Below, one piece after another: positions 9,266 to 17,642 of a stretch of 64,000 nt of DNA. The stretch comes from Jeotgalicoccus psychrophilus DSM 19085 (GTDB lineage: Bacteria; Bacillota; Bacilli; Staphylococcales; Salinicoccaceae): NCBI RefSeq assembly GCF_000425845.1, contig NZ_AUEF01000001.1:62001-126000 (forward strand), given 5' to 3'. How positions within the stretch are numbered: position 1 is the stretch's first letter; each line of letters begins with the position of its first letter. The notes beneath the pieces are model-generated. The model saw only the letters and a list, made by a program, of their open reading frames with translations, ran no database searches and was not told the origin of the DNA. A program made the position numbers and the translations under genes.

Positions 9266-9716
9266 CTGTGTTTCCTTCTTTCCCTTTGCACAATTTGCAA
9301 ACGCCGTGGAAGGTTAGACGATGGTCGATGATGTCGAAATTAAAATCCCGTGTAACGATTTTCTCAACATCTGTCAGTAAATCTTCTTCAACTTCTTCAA
9401 CCGAACCGCAATGTATGCAAATTAAATGATGGTGAAAGTGCTGTGCACCTTCTTTTCTGAGATCATATCTTGAAACGCCGTCGCCAAAATTCACTTTGTC
9501 GAGGACGTTCAGTTCATTTAAGAGTTCAAGTGTACGATATACTGTTGCCAGTCCAATTTCCGGATATTTATCTTTTACTTTCATAAAAACATCTTCAGCG
9601 CTTAAATGAGAGCTTTCGTTTTCGAGGAGTACTCTCACAGTGACTTCACGCTGTGGAGTTAATTTATACCGAGCATCGTGCAAGGCCTCTTTAATTCGCT
9701 CAATTCTTTTTTCCAC
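9258..9716 (-). CDS. fur: Ferric uptake regulator Fur
   Basis: Fur-family metalloregulator of 152 residues that represses iron-acquisition genes with Fe(II). The winged helix covers about 1-80 (YKLTPQREVTVRVLL). The dimerisation domain carries HFHHHLICIHCGSVEEV and the C-terminal CKLC, the structural zinc cysteines. I chose the GTG at 9716 because GGAAGGTG lies 5 bases upstream; a TTG 15 bases further up would lose that site. The gene next to xerD is fur, not perR, in staphylococci. A PerR-type box lies upstream. Confidence 0.88.
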   Translation of the reverse strand: MEKRIERIKEALHDARYKLTPQREVTVRVLLENESSHLSAEDVFMKVKDKYPEIGLATVYRTLELLNELNVLDKVNFGDGVSRYDLRKEGAQHFHHHLICIHCGSVEEVEEDLLTDVEKIVTRDFNFDIIDHRLTFHGVCKLCKGKEGNTDA

Positions 9717-9754
9717 AACTGCACCTTCCAACTTTCGTAATCTTATTAATAACT

Positions 9755-9803
9755 ATTATACATAAGAAAGCAGAGTTTTAACAGTTATTTGTAATGATTA
9801 TAA
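9755..9803 (-). promoter_or_regulatory. fur promoter with PerR-type box
   Basis: On the minus strand a TATAAT -10 element is at 9755-9760. Upstream, 9789-9803 reads TTATAAT-C-ATTACAA, a 7-1-7 dyad that differs from the PerR consensus TTATAATNATTATAA at one position. It overlaps the end of the Nudix gene. PerR control of fur is known in Staphylococcus aureus; here it is inferred from the site only. Confidence 0.6.
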
Positions 9804-10352
9804 ATAACCTTGTGACAGCAGCACATGGTGTACAGCAACCAGTGTTTTACCATCTCTGAACTCGCCGTTATGCATTTTCTCTTTTAATTCTTTTAGCGGA
9901 ATTTTAACGATATCGAGGAATTCATCTTCTTCCAATTGAGAATCACCGAACGAAACATCTGCTGCCTCGTATAAATGGATCAATTCATTTGAGAATCCGG
10001 GTGATACGTAAAATTCATAGAGCTTTTTAATATTGTCTGATTCTCCGCCGATTTCTTCTTTTAATTCTTTTTTCACTGTGTCATCAGGGTGTTCATCAAC
10101 TTCAATTTTTCCTGCCGGCACTTCGAGCAGTACTTCTTCTGTTGAAATTCTGAACTGTTTGACAAAATACATATATTCCCGGTCAATCGCTATAACAGCG
10201 ACTGCGCCTTTATGATAGACGACTTCCCTGTATGCTTCTTTGCCGTTTGGCAATTCCACAGTCAGTTTTTTGACATCGATTATTTTACCATCATAAATAT
10301 CTTCTTTGGAACGTGTATTCTCTATCAAATGATCATTAGAAATAGTCATCAC
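9798..10352 (-). CDS. nudF: ADP-ribose pyrophosphatase-like Nudix hydrolase
   Basis: Nudix hydrolase of 184 residues, most like NudF-type ADP-sugar pyrophosphatases, which split ADP-ribose into AMP and ribose-5-phosphate. The Nudix box runs from GKIEVDEHPDD to KKELKEEIG and keeps the REUXEEXGU glutamates (here KELKEEIGG). The preceding PA dipeptide (EVPAGKI) and the YVSPGFSNELIHLYEA segment are typical of this subgroup. Placed before fur on the same strand; its end overlaps the PerR-like box. Substrate is inferred from family. Confidence 0.85.
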   Translation of the reverse strand: MMTISNDHLIENTRSKEDIYDGKIIDVKKLTVELPNGKEAYREVVYHKGAVAVIAIDREYMYFVKQFRISTEEVLLEVPAGKIEVDEHPDDTVKKELKEEIGGESDNIKKLYEFYVSPGFSNELIHLYEAADVSFGDSQLEEDEFLDIVKIPLKELKEKMHNGEFRDGKTLVAVHHVLLSQGYL

Positions 10353-10462
10353 CGCTTTTCAATAGTTATATTAAATATATCACATTATATTATAAAAATA
10401 AGGATTTGAAAATATTATACAGGTGATATAATAATGTTTGTTAATAGAATGGAGGACCACAG

Positions 10463-11407
10463 ATGAAAAGTTTTTCTAAATGGCTTGCTGCTCTTGTCGT
10501 ATCGGCAGCTGTGATGTTTATATCGCTCGGTTATTTTGCTTCGAGCCAGATTATGTTTTTTAAATTGAGAGACGTTGAAATTGTTAAGCGCCGTGAAACG
10601 CGTGCGAAACGGATGAATATGGAAGAATACGATAAACTTCCTAAAGACATCGTGAACGTCCCTTCAAGGTTCGGCTATGATATCAGTGCATCATTTATTT
10701 ATCCGCACCAGACTAATAAATGGATTGTTATTTGCCACGGTGTATCGGAGAACAAACTCAGTTCAACGAAATATGTCAATTTATTTAAAGACATGGGCTT
10801 TAACTGCGTTGTCTACGATGCACGACGTCATGGCGATACAGGCGGTGTCGATTCAACCTACGGTTTCTATGAGAAGTTTGATCTCGAAACAGTTATTGAA
10901 TACCTGCAGGAAAACTACGGCGATGATATCGAGTTCGGCGTACACGGTGAATCGATGGGTGCAGCAACAACACTGCTTTATGCCGGTGAGCTTTCAAACC
11001 AGGCGAAGTTCTATATTTCGGACGCATCATTTTCGAAGTTCAGAGATCAGCTCACACATATTTACACATCCTATTCACGTGTTGCGTCACCGATAGTATT
11101 GTTGTTCACTTATATATTCTTAAAAGTGCGCAGTAAATTCAGCCTGTATCACGTATCACCGATTAAAGTAGTCGATAAAATCGAACAGCCTGTACTGTTT
11201 ATCCATTCAAAACGCGATTCATTTATTCCTTATGAATCGACTGAACAGCTGTACGATAAGAAAAAAGGACCGAAAGAGCAATGGTACCCGGAACGCGGCA
11301 ATCATGTAGAAAGCTACAACCGCAATCCAAAAGAGTACCGTCAGACGGTCTCAGAATTTATTGAACGTTACGCGGGATGGGAAGTTCAAAATAATCGTAG
11401 GCAATAA
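10463..11407 (+). CDS. Membrane-anchored alpha/beta hydrolase
   Basis: Alpha/beta-hydrolase of 314 residues. A hydrophobic N-terminal helix (about 8-30) looks like an uncleaved signal anchor, placing the enzyme on the outer face. Family landmarks are the VICHGVSEN oxyanion-hole segment, the nucleophile elbow GESMGAATT, the acid in HSKRDSFIPYE and a histidine in ERGNHVESY. Its relatives are the YqkD-like or YhfP-like BAAT/X-Pro type hydrolases of bacilli, with unknown substrate. GGAGG lies 7 bases before the ATG. The last 50 bp overlap the convergent rnz gene. Confidence 0.85.
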   Translation: MKSFSKWLAALVVSAAVMFISLGYFASSQIMFFKLRDVEIVKRRETRAKRMNMEEYDKLPKDIVNVPSRFGYDISASFIYPHQTNKWIVICHGVSENKLSSTKYVNLFKDMGFNCVVYDARRHGDTGGVDSTYGFYEKFDLETVIEYLQENYGDDIEFGVHGESMGAATTLLYAGELSNQAKFYISDASFSKFRDQLTHIYTSYSRVASPIVLLFTYIFLKVRSKFSLYHVSPIKVVDKIEQPVLFIHSKRDSFIPYESTEQLYDKKKGPKEQWYPERGNHVESYNRNPKEYRQTVSEFIERYAGWEVQNNRRQ

Positions 11408-12284
11408 CAGCGTGATTATTTAATCCGGCATTGACTTCTTTAATATCTTCATCGGTATAGCGGCTGCTGATATGAACGAACATCAGCATCTTATAATTAA
11501 TATTTTTAAAAACATCGAGCACCTGGTTAATTTCCGAATGGAAATAATCATGTGCTTTTTCTTTTTCCTCTTTTAAAAATGTTGCCTCATGCACGATTAA
11601 ATCCGAGCCGTTTATCAGCTTTAAATATTCATCATCACTGTTTAAACGCGTATCACCGTGCACCGTAATTTTACGTCCTTTGATTGTTTCACCGATAAAA
11701 TCTGACGTATTATAAACAGTATCATCGACAGTGAACGTCTCACTCGATTTAATCTCGCCATATACAGGGCCTGGTTTTACCCCCAGTACGCGGAGTTTAT
11801 CAGTCTGCAGCCCCCCTATTTTGTCATCTTCTTTAAAAATATAAGCGTACGACTCAATACCATGAGATAATGGGACGACATGAACATCAAAATCATTCAG
11901 CCGTAAATTCATATGCGGTGCAACTTCAACAATTTCGAGCCGATAGTTGAGCGTACTTTCCGATATCCGGAAAGTCGTCTGCAGCCACTCTGTGAGTCCC
12001 TTTGGACCGTAAATTTTTAAAGGTATACCTTCCCCGCCCTGGAACGCTCTCGACGATAAAAATCCGGGCAGCCCGAAAATATGATCGCCGTGCAGATGCG
12101 TAATAAATATGTTTTTTATTTTAGATGGTTTAATATGAGTATGAAGGATGCGGTGCTGCAAAGCTTCACCAGCATCGATTAAAATATATTCGTTGTATTC
12201 AAGTACACAGTCAATAACAAAGCTCTGCGTATTTCTATCTTTGGACGGCAGCCCGGCCCCCGAGCCTAAAACAGTAAATTTCAT
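11358..12284 (-). CDS. rnz: Ribonuclease Z
   Basis: Metallo-beta-lactamase-fold tRNase Z of 308 residues that trims tRNA 3' ends. The zinc motif HLHGDHIFGLPGFLSSRAF (about residues 62-80), an HG...D block (VHGDTRLNSDD) and the late histidine in MFVHISSRYTDED fit the long-known bacterial RNase Z. The N-terminal strand MKFTVLGSGAGLPSKDRNTQS is typical. The 3' end overlaps the convergent hydrolase by 50 bp. Confidence 0.93.
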   Translation of the reverse strand: MKFTVLGSGAGLPSKDRNTQSFVIDCVLEYNEYILIDAGEALQHRILHTHIKPSKIKNIFITHLHGDHIFGLPGFLSSRAFQGGEGIPLKIYGPKGLTEWLQTTFRISESTLNYRLEIVEVAPHMNLRLNDFDVHVVPLSHGIESYAYIFKEDDKIGGLQTDKLRVLGVKPGPVYGEIKSSETFTVDDTVYNTSDFIGETIKGRKITVHGDTRLNSDDEYLKLINGSDLIVHEATFLKEEKEKAHDYFHSEINQVLDVFKNINYKMLMFVHISSRYTDEDIKEVNAGLNNHAVIAYDYFELPIPRNVQ

Positions 12285-12389
12285 TTCGACACCTCGTTAA
12301 TTAATTGTTTTATTATATCATATAATCAGTTGTGTTTTAGAGCCGCGGGTGGAATAATAAATAACAGTACATTAAGTATAGGTGATTAC

Positions 12390-13235
12390 ATGGAAACGAT
12401 TCGATTCGTAGAAAGATTTATCGTATATATAGAAGACCACCTCAGAGAAGATATAGATTTCAGTGAGGTTTTGGAAAACATGGGAGTGGAGCAAAAATCA
12501 TTTATGACGATATTTACATCCCTCGTCGGGATGACGCCGTCCCAGTACCAGGAAAAAAGACGTATGACAGAAATTGCATATGAAGTTTACCAGGGGCACA
12601 GACGTCTTGTGGATATTATTAAATATTACGGCTACCGCGACGTTGATAGTTTCAAAAAACTCTACACGCGCACATTTGGTATTTCGGTGCATGAGACAGA
12701 ACGCAATATTAAAAAGATCGATCTGCTCGATTACATTTCATTTGAAGTGGTGCCGACTAAAAAACCTAAATATCCATCGTATAGAAGTTTTGTAGAAAGC
12801 TTCAGACTGATTGGTATCGCACAGTACTTCGATATTAATTCATATCACTCCGACTACAAGTACAAGTTTTTAAAGATCCTTGAACGCGACGGACTGATTG
12901 ATGAAATATTAAGATACAACGACGGTTTCGTCAAAGGGATATTCGTGCAGGAGCGCTTTGTCGACGGAGAAATAGAAATATTCGTCGGCACAGCAAGCTA
13001 CCAGCACACACCATTTGACGAAACATTTACCGAAACGATGAACTATGAAGTATTTGAAACATCCGGTGAACCCGGCGTTGCCATCGATAAAGTATACGAA
13101 TATATATTCAGAAGATGGCACTTCAGAGAAAATGTCAACATGACGTGTGACTTCTCACTCGAATTAATTAAACACACTTACTCTTTTGAAGACCCTACTA
13201 CTAAAATACAAGTATGGCAGGCATTAGATGAGTAA
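12390..13235 (+). CDS. AraC-like transcriptional regulator
   Basis: Regulator of 281 residues. The first ~105 residues form an AraC/XylS DNA-binding domain with two helix-turn-helices, ending in YGYRDVDSFKKLYTRTFGISV, the classic second-helix signature. The remaining ~150 residues resemble GyrI-like or effector-binding domains (FRLIGIAQYFDINS, FVGTASYQHTPFDE, then VYEYIFRRWH). The ATG at 12390 has AGGTGATT just upstream; the frame stays open to 12330 but without a site. Divergent from rnz. Ligand and targets are unknown. Confidence 0.8.
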   Translation: METIRFVERFIVYIEDHLREDIDFSEVLENMGVEQKSFMTIFTSLVGMTPSQYQEKRRMTEIAYEVYQGHRRLVDIIKYYGYRDVDSFKKLYTRTFGISVHETERNIKKIDLLDYISFEVVPTKKPKYPSYRSFVESFRLIGIAQYFDINSYHSDYKYKFLKILERDGLIDEILRYNDGFVKGIFVQERFVDGEIEIFVGTASYQHTPFDETFTETMNYEVFETSGEPGVAIDKVYEYIFRRWHFRENVNMTCDFSLELIKHTYSFEDPTTKIQVWQALDE

Positions 13236-13241
13236 AAATAA

Positions 13242-13282
13242 TGAACCCGCTAAAAATCTTAGGATTTTTGTCGGGTTTTTAT
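13242..13282 (+). terminator. Terminator after the AraC-like regulator
   Basis: AACCCG and CGGGTT enclose an inner AAAAATC/GATTTTT stem and are followed by TTTT on the plus strand. It sits about 7 bp past the regulator's stop. Confidence 0.75.
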
Positions 13283-13305
13283 GTTGTTTGACTTTATTTG
13301 GTTTG

Positions 13306-13448
13306 CTCATGCGGTTAAATATTTTTTATCAACCTGATGTGAGCTTCTCATGCGGTTAAATATTGTTTATCAACCTGATGTGAGCCCCTCATGCGGTTGA
13401 ATACACTTTATCAACCTGATGTGAGCCCCTCATGCAGTCGAATACATG
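13306..13448. repeat. 41-bp-period tandem array A (three and a half units)
   Basis: Units start at 13306, 13347, 13388 and 13429 (partial), exactly 41 bp apart, each opening with CTCATGC(G/A)GTT and ending with AACCTGATGTGAG. Within a unit the outer CTCA/TGAG and GGTT/AACC elements can pair, and unit junctions form ATGTGAG-CCC-CTCATG. Loop sequences vary between units while the arms are conserved. It lies between the convergent AraC-like and PepT-like genes. Confidence 0.85.
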
Positions 13449-13469
13449 AGCGCGAAAATCCCAAATAAA

Positions 13470-13494
13470 AAGCCGGGGCACCCGCCCCAGCTCA
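13470..13494 (-). terminator. Terminator after the PepT-like gene
   Basis: CCGGGGC and GCCCC pair around a short ACCC loop; on the minus strand the stem is followed by TTTTTATTT. It lies 17 bp beyond the peptidase stop. Confidence 0.7.
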
Positions 13495-13510
13495 AAATGA
13501 TTACATTAAA

Positions 13511-14635
13511 TTATTTACTCTCATTTCGATAATGTACTTTAACAATCTCAACGATCAGTTCAGTCATTTTATACAATTCTTCAAGCGGCATACGCTCGCT
13601 TGTTGTGTGAATGTATTCATAACCCACACCTAGAATTGCTGTCGGTACACCCTGGCCGTGGAAGATATTGCCGTCGCTTCCGCCGCCGAGACTGATAATA
13701 TCAGATTCTCTGCCAATATTTTTAATTGCTTCAGCTGCTGTTGTAATGACAGGGTCTTCTTTAGGTGCATGCAGTGAGGGATACATGATGTCGACCTGCA
13801 CATCAGCGCTCCCGCCTAATTCTGCTGCTGTTTCTTCGAATGCTGTTTTAATTTTATCTGACTCAGCGTGAAGCTTTTCGTCTGATAAACTGCGCACTTC
13901 TGCTAAGATTTCTACGTTATCTGCAACGATATTTGTCGCCTGTCCGCCTTTAATTGTACCGATATTTGATGTTGTTTCATCATCGATACGGCCGAGGTTC
14001 ATCTTGCTGATTGCTTTCGCAGCTAAGTTAATTGCACTGATTCCTTTTTCAGGTTCAATTCCGGCGTGTGCTTTCTTACCGAAAATTGTTGCTTTAATCT
14101 TCGTCTGTGACGGTGCACGGTTAACAATTGTTCCTACCTGGCCTGTTCCGTCCACTGCGTAACCGAATTTACTTTTAATGTTATTAATATCAAGCGCTTT
14201 CGCTCCGATTAAGCCGGTTTCTTCTCCGACAGTAATAATAACTTCAACGTCGCCATGAGGAATGTTTTCTTCCTGCAGGACGCGTACCGCTTCGATAATT
14301 GCGGAAATTCCCGCTTTATCGTCAGCGCCTAAAATTGTTGTGCCGTCAGAATATACGTAGCCGTCTTCGATATGAGCCTTAACACCGATACCTGGTGTTA
14401 CTGTATCCATATGTACCATGAATGCGACCGGTGAAATGTTTTCTTCGCCTTTTAGCGTGAAGATTAAGTTCCCGGCACCGTAACCTGTTACTTCCTGTGT
14501 ATCATCTTCAAACCCGGCAAGTTCCAGTTCATTTAACAGATTTAATAAATAATCTGCCACCTGACGCTCTTGTCCTGATACTGAATCGATTTGTACGATT
14601 TCTAAAAATTGTTCTGTCAGACGTTCTTTATTCAT
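13511..14635 (-). CDS. PepT-like M20 family peptidase
   Basis: Dinuclear zinc peptidase of 374 residues, of the tripeptidase-T-like group (Bacillus YqjE). Metal and catalytic motifs are FMVHMDTVTPG, GADDKAGISA (bridging aspartate), TVGEETGLIGAKALD (catalytic glutamates), YAVDGTG and C-terminal HTTSERMPL. The lid/dimerisation domain is about 180-290. Predicted to be a cytoplasmic peptidase; the actual substrate is unknown. It is divergent from the Prli42-like miniprotein, as yqjE is near such a gene in bacilli. Confidence 0.88.
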   Translation of the reverse strand: MNKERLTEQFLEIVQIDSVSGQERQVADYLLNLLNELELAGFEDDTQEVTGYGAGNLIFTLKGEENISPVAFMVHMDTVTPGIGVKAHIEDGYVYSDGTTILGADDKAGISAIIEAVRVLQEENIPHGDVEVIITVGEETGLIGAKALDINNIKSKFGYAVDGTGQVGTIVNRAPSQTKIKATIFGKKAHAGIEPEKGISAINLAAKAISKMNLGRIDDETTSNIGTIKGGQATNIVADNVEILAEVRSLSDEKLHAESDKIKTAFEETAAELGGSADVQVDIMYPSLHAPKEDPVITTAAEAIKNIGRESDIISLGGGSDGNIFHGQGVPTAILGVGYEYIHTTSERMPLEELYKMTELIVEIVKVHYRNESK

Positions 14636-14718
14636 AAAATATGCCTCCAGCAGTTGATATATTGATTTGTCTTCATGTATAGTTATTATAACAATAAATT
14701 CTTAAGGATGATGGACGA

Positions 14719-14820
14719 ATGCATAATAAAAAAGTACAAAGACTTATTATCTGGTTTATGATAATTCTTATAGTAGTTTCCGGTCTTTTAATGGGCGTCA
14801 GCTACTTAACTTCATTTTAA
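14719..14820 (+). CDS. prli42: Prli42-like stressosome-associated miniprotein
   Basis: 33-residue membrane peptide starting MHNKKVQRLIIWFMIILI and ending GVSYLTSF. The pattern, a basic N-terminus, one hydrophobic helix and a short SYL tail, matches the DUF4044/Prli42 family, small lipoprotein-like peptides that anchor the stressosome in Listeria. AAGGATGATGG lies upstream of the ATG and a strong terminator follows. Assignment rests on length, pattern and its place beside the YqjE-like peptidase. Whether this organism has a stressosome cannot be judged here. Confidence 0.7.
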   Translation: MHNKKVQRLIIWFMIILIVVSGLLMGVSYLTSF

Positions 14821-14840
14821 TTAAATATTTGCTTACAAAA

Positions 14841-14882
14841 ACACCCTCTTCAGCAGTTGCTATTGGAGGGTGTTTTTTTATT
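14841..14882. terminator. Bidirectional terminator between the Prli42-like gene and brxB
   Basis: AACACCCTC pairs with GGAGGGTGTT and is followed by TTTTTTT on the plus strand and AAAA-complement Ts on the minus. It can end both convergent transcripts. Confidence 0.8.
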
Positions 14883-15318
14883 AAGCTTCTTTACCGTGTT
14901 CTTCAAACCATGCTTGCAGATTAGTAATAACGCTCATAATCTCATGGCCTTCAATTTCGTGGCGTTCAATCATATCGACGATTTTACCGTCTTTAAAAAA
15001 CGCGAATGATGGAGATGATGGTAAAAAGTCAGGTGCTTTGTCACGCATTTGTTCAGTGGCTTCTTTATCCTGACCGGCAAATACAGTGAGTACCTGGTCC
15101 GGAAGTTTGTCGTAGTTTAACGCATGAATTGCTGCAGGGCGTGCAATACCGCCGGCACAGCCGCATACAGAGTTTACCATAACAAGAGCTGTTCCCTCTT
15201 TGTTTAAGTGTGCATCAACTTCGTCAGGTGAACGCAGTTCTGTGTAGCCTGAGTCAGTTAATTCATTACGCGCATTCTGAACTAAATCCTGCATATATAA
15301 ATTAAAATCCAATTCCAT
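14881..15318 (-). CDS. brxB: Bacilliredoxin BrxB (YqiW family)
   Basis: Bacilliredoxin of 145 residues that removes bacillithiol from S-bacillithiolated proteins. The atypical redox motif CGCAGG ([15 protein letters not shown]) replaces CxxC and is diagnostic for the family. The ATG at 15318 has AAGGAG 12 bases upstream and yields the standard family length; the longer frame from 15345 lacks support. It precedes nothing on its strand except the terminator. In Bacillus the same gene sits beside the bkd operon, as here. Confidence 0.92.
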   Translation of the reverse strand: MELDFNLYMQDLVQNARNELTDSGYTELRSPDEVDAHLNKEGTALVMVNSVCGCAGGIARPAAIHALNYDKLPDQVLTVFAGQDKEATEQMRDKAPDFLPSSPSFAFFKDGKIVDMIERHEIEGHEIMSVITNLQAWFEEHGKEA

Positions 15319-15398
15319 TTTAAAAATCTCCTTTATACGACTCATTAAAAGTCATGTCAGTACTGTTTATTTTAGCGAGCGCATGACTGTTTGTAAAG

Positions 15399-16646
15399 TT
15401 AATAAACTGAAACCGCATCAGGATCGAGATTTTCTATTTTTTCTTTGACAGCTTTCAGGAAGTCCCCTGCAACTAATCCGTCCAATACTCGGTGGTCGAT
15501 AGACAGGCACAGATTGACCATATGGCGTGCTGCGAGCATATCTCCGATAAAGACCGGTTTCTTGACGATTGATTCCACCTGCAGAATAGCTACCTGAGGC
15601 TGGTTAATAATACCCATAGACTGCACTGAACCGAATGCACCTGTGTTATTCACAGTGAACGTGCCGCCGGCCATGTCGTCGCCTGTCAGTTTATTCGTAC
15701 GCGCTTTATTTGCAAGCGTGCTGATGGATTTAGCGATACCAGTTAATGAGCGTTCATCAGCGTTTTTAATCACCGGAACAAACAGCTTATCTTCATTCGC
15801 CACAGCGATTGATAAGTTGATATCATCATGCACGGTAATTGTATCGCCATCCCATGAACTGTTTAAAATCGGATAGTCTTTTAATACTTCAGACACAGCT
15901 TTAACGAAGAAACTAAAGAAGGTTAAGTTATATCCTTCTTTTTCTTTAAACGCTGCCTTGTGTTTATTACGCAGATTGACCAAGTTTGTTGCATCGACTT
16001 CCATCATCAGCCATGCATGAGGAATTTCAGTTTTTGACTGAACCATGCGTTTTGCTATTTCTTTTCTGATGCCCGAGACTTTAATCGACTCGCCACTCTC
16101 ATTAGAAGATTTAGCTTTTGGCGCTTGAACCGGTTCAGGTTTTACTGCGGTCTGCTGTACTGGTTCAGCTTTTTTAACCGGGCCGTCAGCAAGATACTTC
16201 TCAACATCTTTTTTAGTAATGCGGCCGTTAAAACCGCTGCCGTCCAGTTCATCGATATTAATATTATGTTCACCGATCAGGCGCATCACGACTGGTGATA
16301 ATCTGCGGTCGCCCTGCTGTTTAGGCATGGCAGGCTGTTCATTTTTAACAGGCGCTTCAGTTTGCGCCTCGTCATTATTGCTGTCAGCTGTTTCGTCAGC
16401 AGACGCATCGCCGTCGACCTCAATTTTGTAAATTGGTGCGCCGACATCAACTGTCTCGCCTTCTTGGACGAGTATTTCAGTAATTACACCGTCGTGCACT
16501 GATGGCACTTCAGCAGTTACTTTTGCTGTGTTAACTTCACAAACCGGATCGTATTCGCTGACGTGATCGCCAACTTTAACCAGCCAGTTTTCTATCGTTC
16601 CCTCGGTTACACTTTCTCCGAGTTTAGGCATTGTAATTTCCGTCAT
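15399..16646 (-). CDS. bkdB: Branched-chain 2-oxoacid dehydrogenase E2 (dihydrolipoyl acyltransferase)
   Basis: E2 core of the branched-chain keto acid dehydrogenase, 415 residues. One lipoyl domain (about 1-76) carries the lipoylated lysine in VCEVNTAKVTAEV. A linker rich in E, Q and P leads to a peripheral-subunit-binding domain (RLSPVVMRLIGEHNINIDELDGSGFNGRITKKDV, broken here into recognisable parts). The catalytic domain ends in SIDHRVLDGLVAGDF, with HxxxDG. Start chosen at 16646, 6 bases after GAGGTG. Last gene of the ptb-bkd operon. Confidence 0.94.
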   Translation of the reverse strand: MTEITMPKLGESVTEGTIENWLVKVGDHVSEYDPVCEVNTAKVTAEVPSVHDGVITEILVQEGETVDVGAPIYKIEVDGDASADETADSNNDEAQTEAPVKNEQPAMPKQQGDRRLSPVVMRLIGEHNINIDELDGSGFNGRITKKDVEKYLADGPVKKAEPVQQTAVKPEPVQAPKAKSSNESGESIKVSGIRKEIAKRMVQSKTEIPHAWLMMEVDATNLVNLRNKHKAAFKEKEGYNLTFFSFFVKAVSEVLKDYPILNSSWDGDTITVHDDINLSIAVANEDKLFVPVIKNADERSLTGIAKSISTLANKARTNKLTGDDMAGGTFTVNNTGAFGSVQSMGIINQPQVAILQVESIVKKPVFIGDMLAARHMVNLCLSIDHRVLDGLVAGDFLKAVKEKIENLDPDAVSVY

Positions 16647-16658
16647 CCTTGTCACCTC

Positions 16659-17642
16659 TTAATACTCGCTCAATTCGAGCATTTTTTTGTAAATCTTTTC
16701 AGGATTCATCATAAAGTAATCTTCCATCGGCGGTGCATACGGCATCGACGGCACGTCAGGTCCTGCGAGGCGCATAATCGGCGCATCGAGGTCATATAGA
16801 CAGTTTTCACCGATAATCGCAGACACTTCACTGATCAGACTGCCTTCAAGGTTATCTTCAGTTACTAATAGAACTTTTCCTGTTTTAGACGCGGCTTTTA
16901 TAATCGCTTCTTTATCAAGCGGATACAGCGTACGAAGGTCCAGTATTTCTGCTTCATAGCCTTCTTCTTTTAACTGCTCTGCAGCCTGGATCGCGTAATT
17001 GACACACAGTCCGTAAGTAATAACAGTAATGTCATCACCTTCACGCTTAACGTCGGCTTTACCAAGCGGAATTGTGTAGTCGCCTTCTGGTACTTCACCT
17101 TTTAATAAACGGTATGCTTTTTTATGTTCAAAGAATAATACAGGGTCGTTATCTTTAATCGCTCCCATTAATAATCCTTTAGCATCCGCAGGTGTTGATG
17201 GTACGACAACTTTAAGTCCCGGTGTTGAGACGAAGAGCGATTCGATAGACTGCGAGTGATACAGCGCGCCGTGAATTCCTCCGCCGTATGGTGCACGCAT
17301 GACCATTGGGGCATTCCAGTCGTTATCTGAACGGTAGCGGACTTTAGCCGCTTCGTTTAATATTTGGTTGACTGCAGGGAGAATATATTCAGCGAACTGA
17401 ATTTCAGCAACCGGACGTTTTCCCATCATTGCTGCGCCGACACTTGTGCCGACAATATTACTTTCAGCGAGCGGTGTATCCAGTACACGCATTTCACCGA
17501 ATTTTTCCTGCAGCCCTTCTGTTACTTTAAAGACACCGCCTTTTTTACCGACATCTTCACCTAAAACAAATACATTATCATCTTGCTCCATTGCAACAAA
17601 CAGCGCATCGCGAATGGCATCGAGATAAGACAATTTAGCCAT
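16659..17642 (-). CDS. bkdAB: Branched-chain 2-oxoacid dehydrogenase E1 beta
   Basis: E1 beta subunit of 327 residues. With E1 alpha it binds thiamine diphosphate and decarboxylates the keto acids of Val, Leu and Ile. Recognisable blocks are GEDVGKKGGVFKVTEGL, ADEIQ-like PVAEIQFAEYILPAVNQI, RAPYGGGIHGALYHSQS and the C-terminal DLRTLYPLDKEAI ... TEDNLEGSL. The start overlaps the E1 alpha stop by 8 bases and the E2 gene begins 12 bases after the stop, so translation is coupled. Confidence 0.94.
   Translation of the reverse strand: MAKLSYLDAIRDALFVAMEQDDNVFVLGEDVGKKGGVFKVTEGLQEKFGEMRVLDTPLAESNIVGTSVGAAMMGKRPVAEIQFAEYILPAVNQILNEAAKVRYRSDNDWNAPMVMRAPYGGGIHGALYHSQSIESLFVSTPGLKVVVPSTPADAKGLLMGAIKDNDPVLFFEHKKAYRLLKGEVPEGDYTIPLGKADVKREGDDITVITYGLCVNYAIQAAEQLKEEGYEAEILDLRTLYPLDKEAIIKAASKTGKVLLVTEDNLEGSLISEVSAIIGENCLYDLDAPIMRLAGPDVPSMPYAPPMEDYFMMNPEKIYKKMLELSEY

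Noticed and set aside
13306-13448. CRISPR-like array
   Set aside because: Repeats are contiguous at 41 bp with no unique spacers of constant length and no cas genes; the same holds for the other three arrays.
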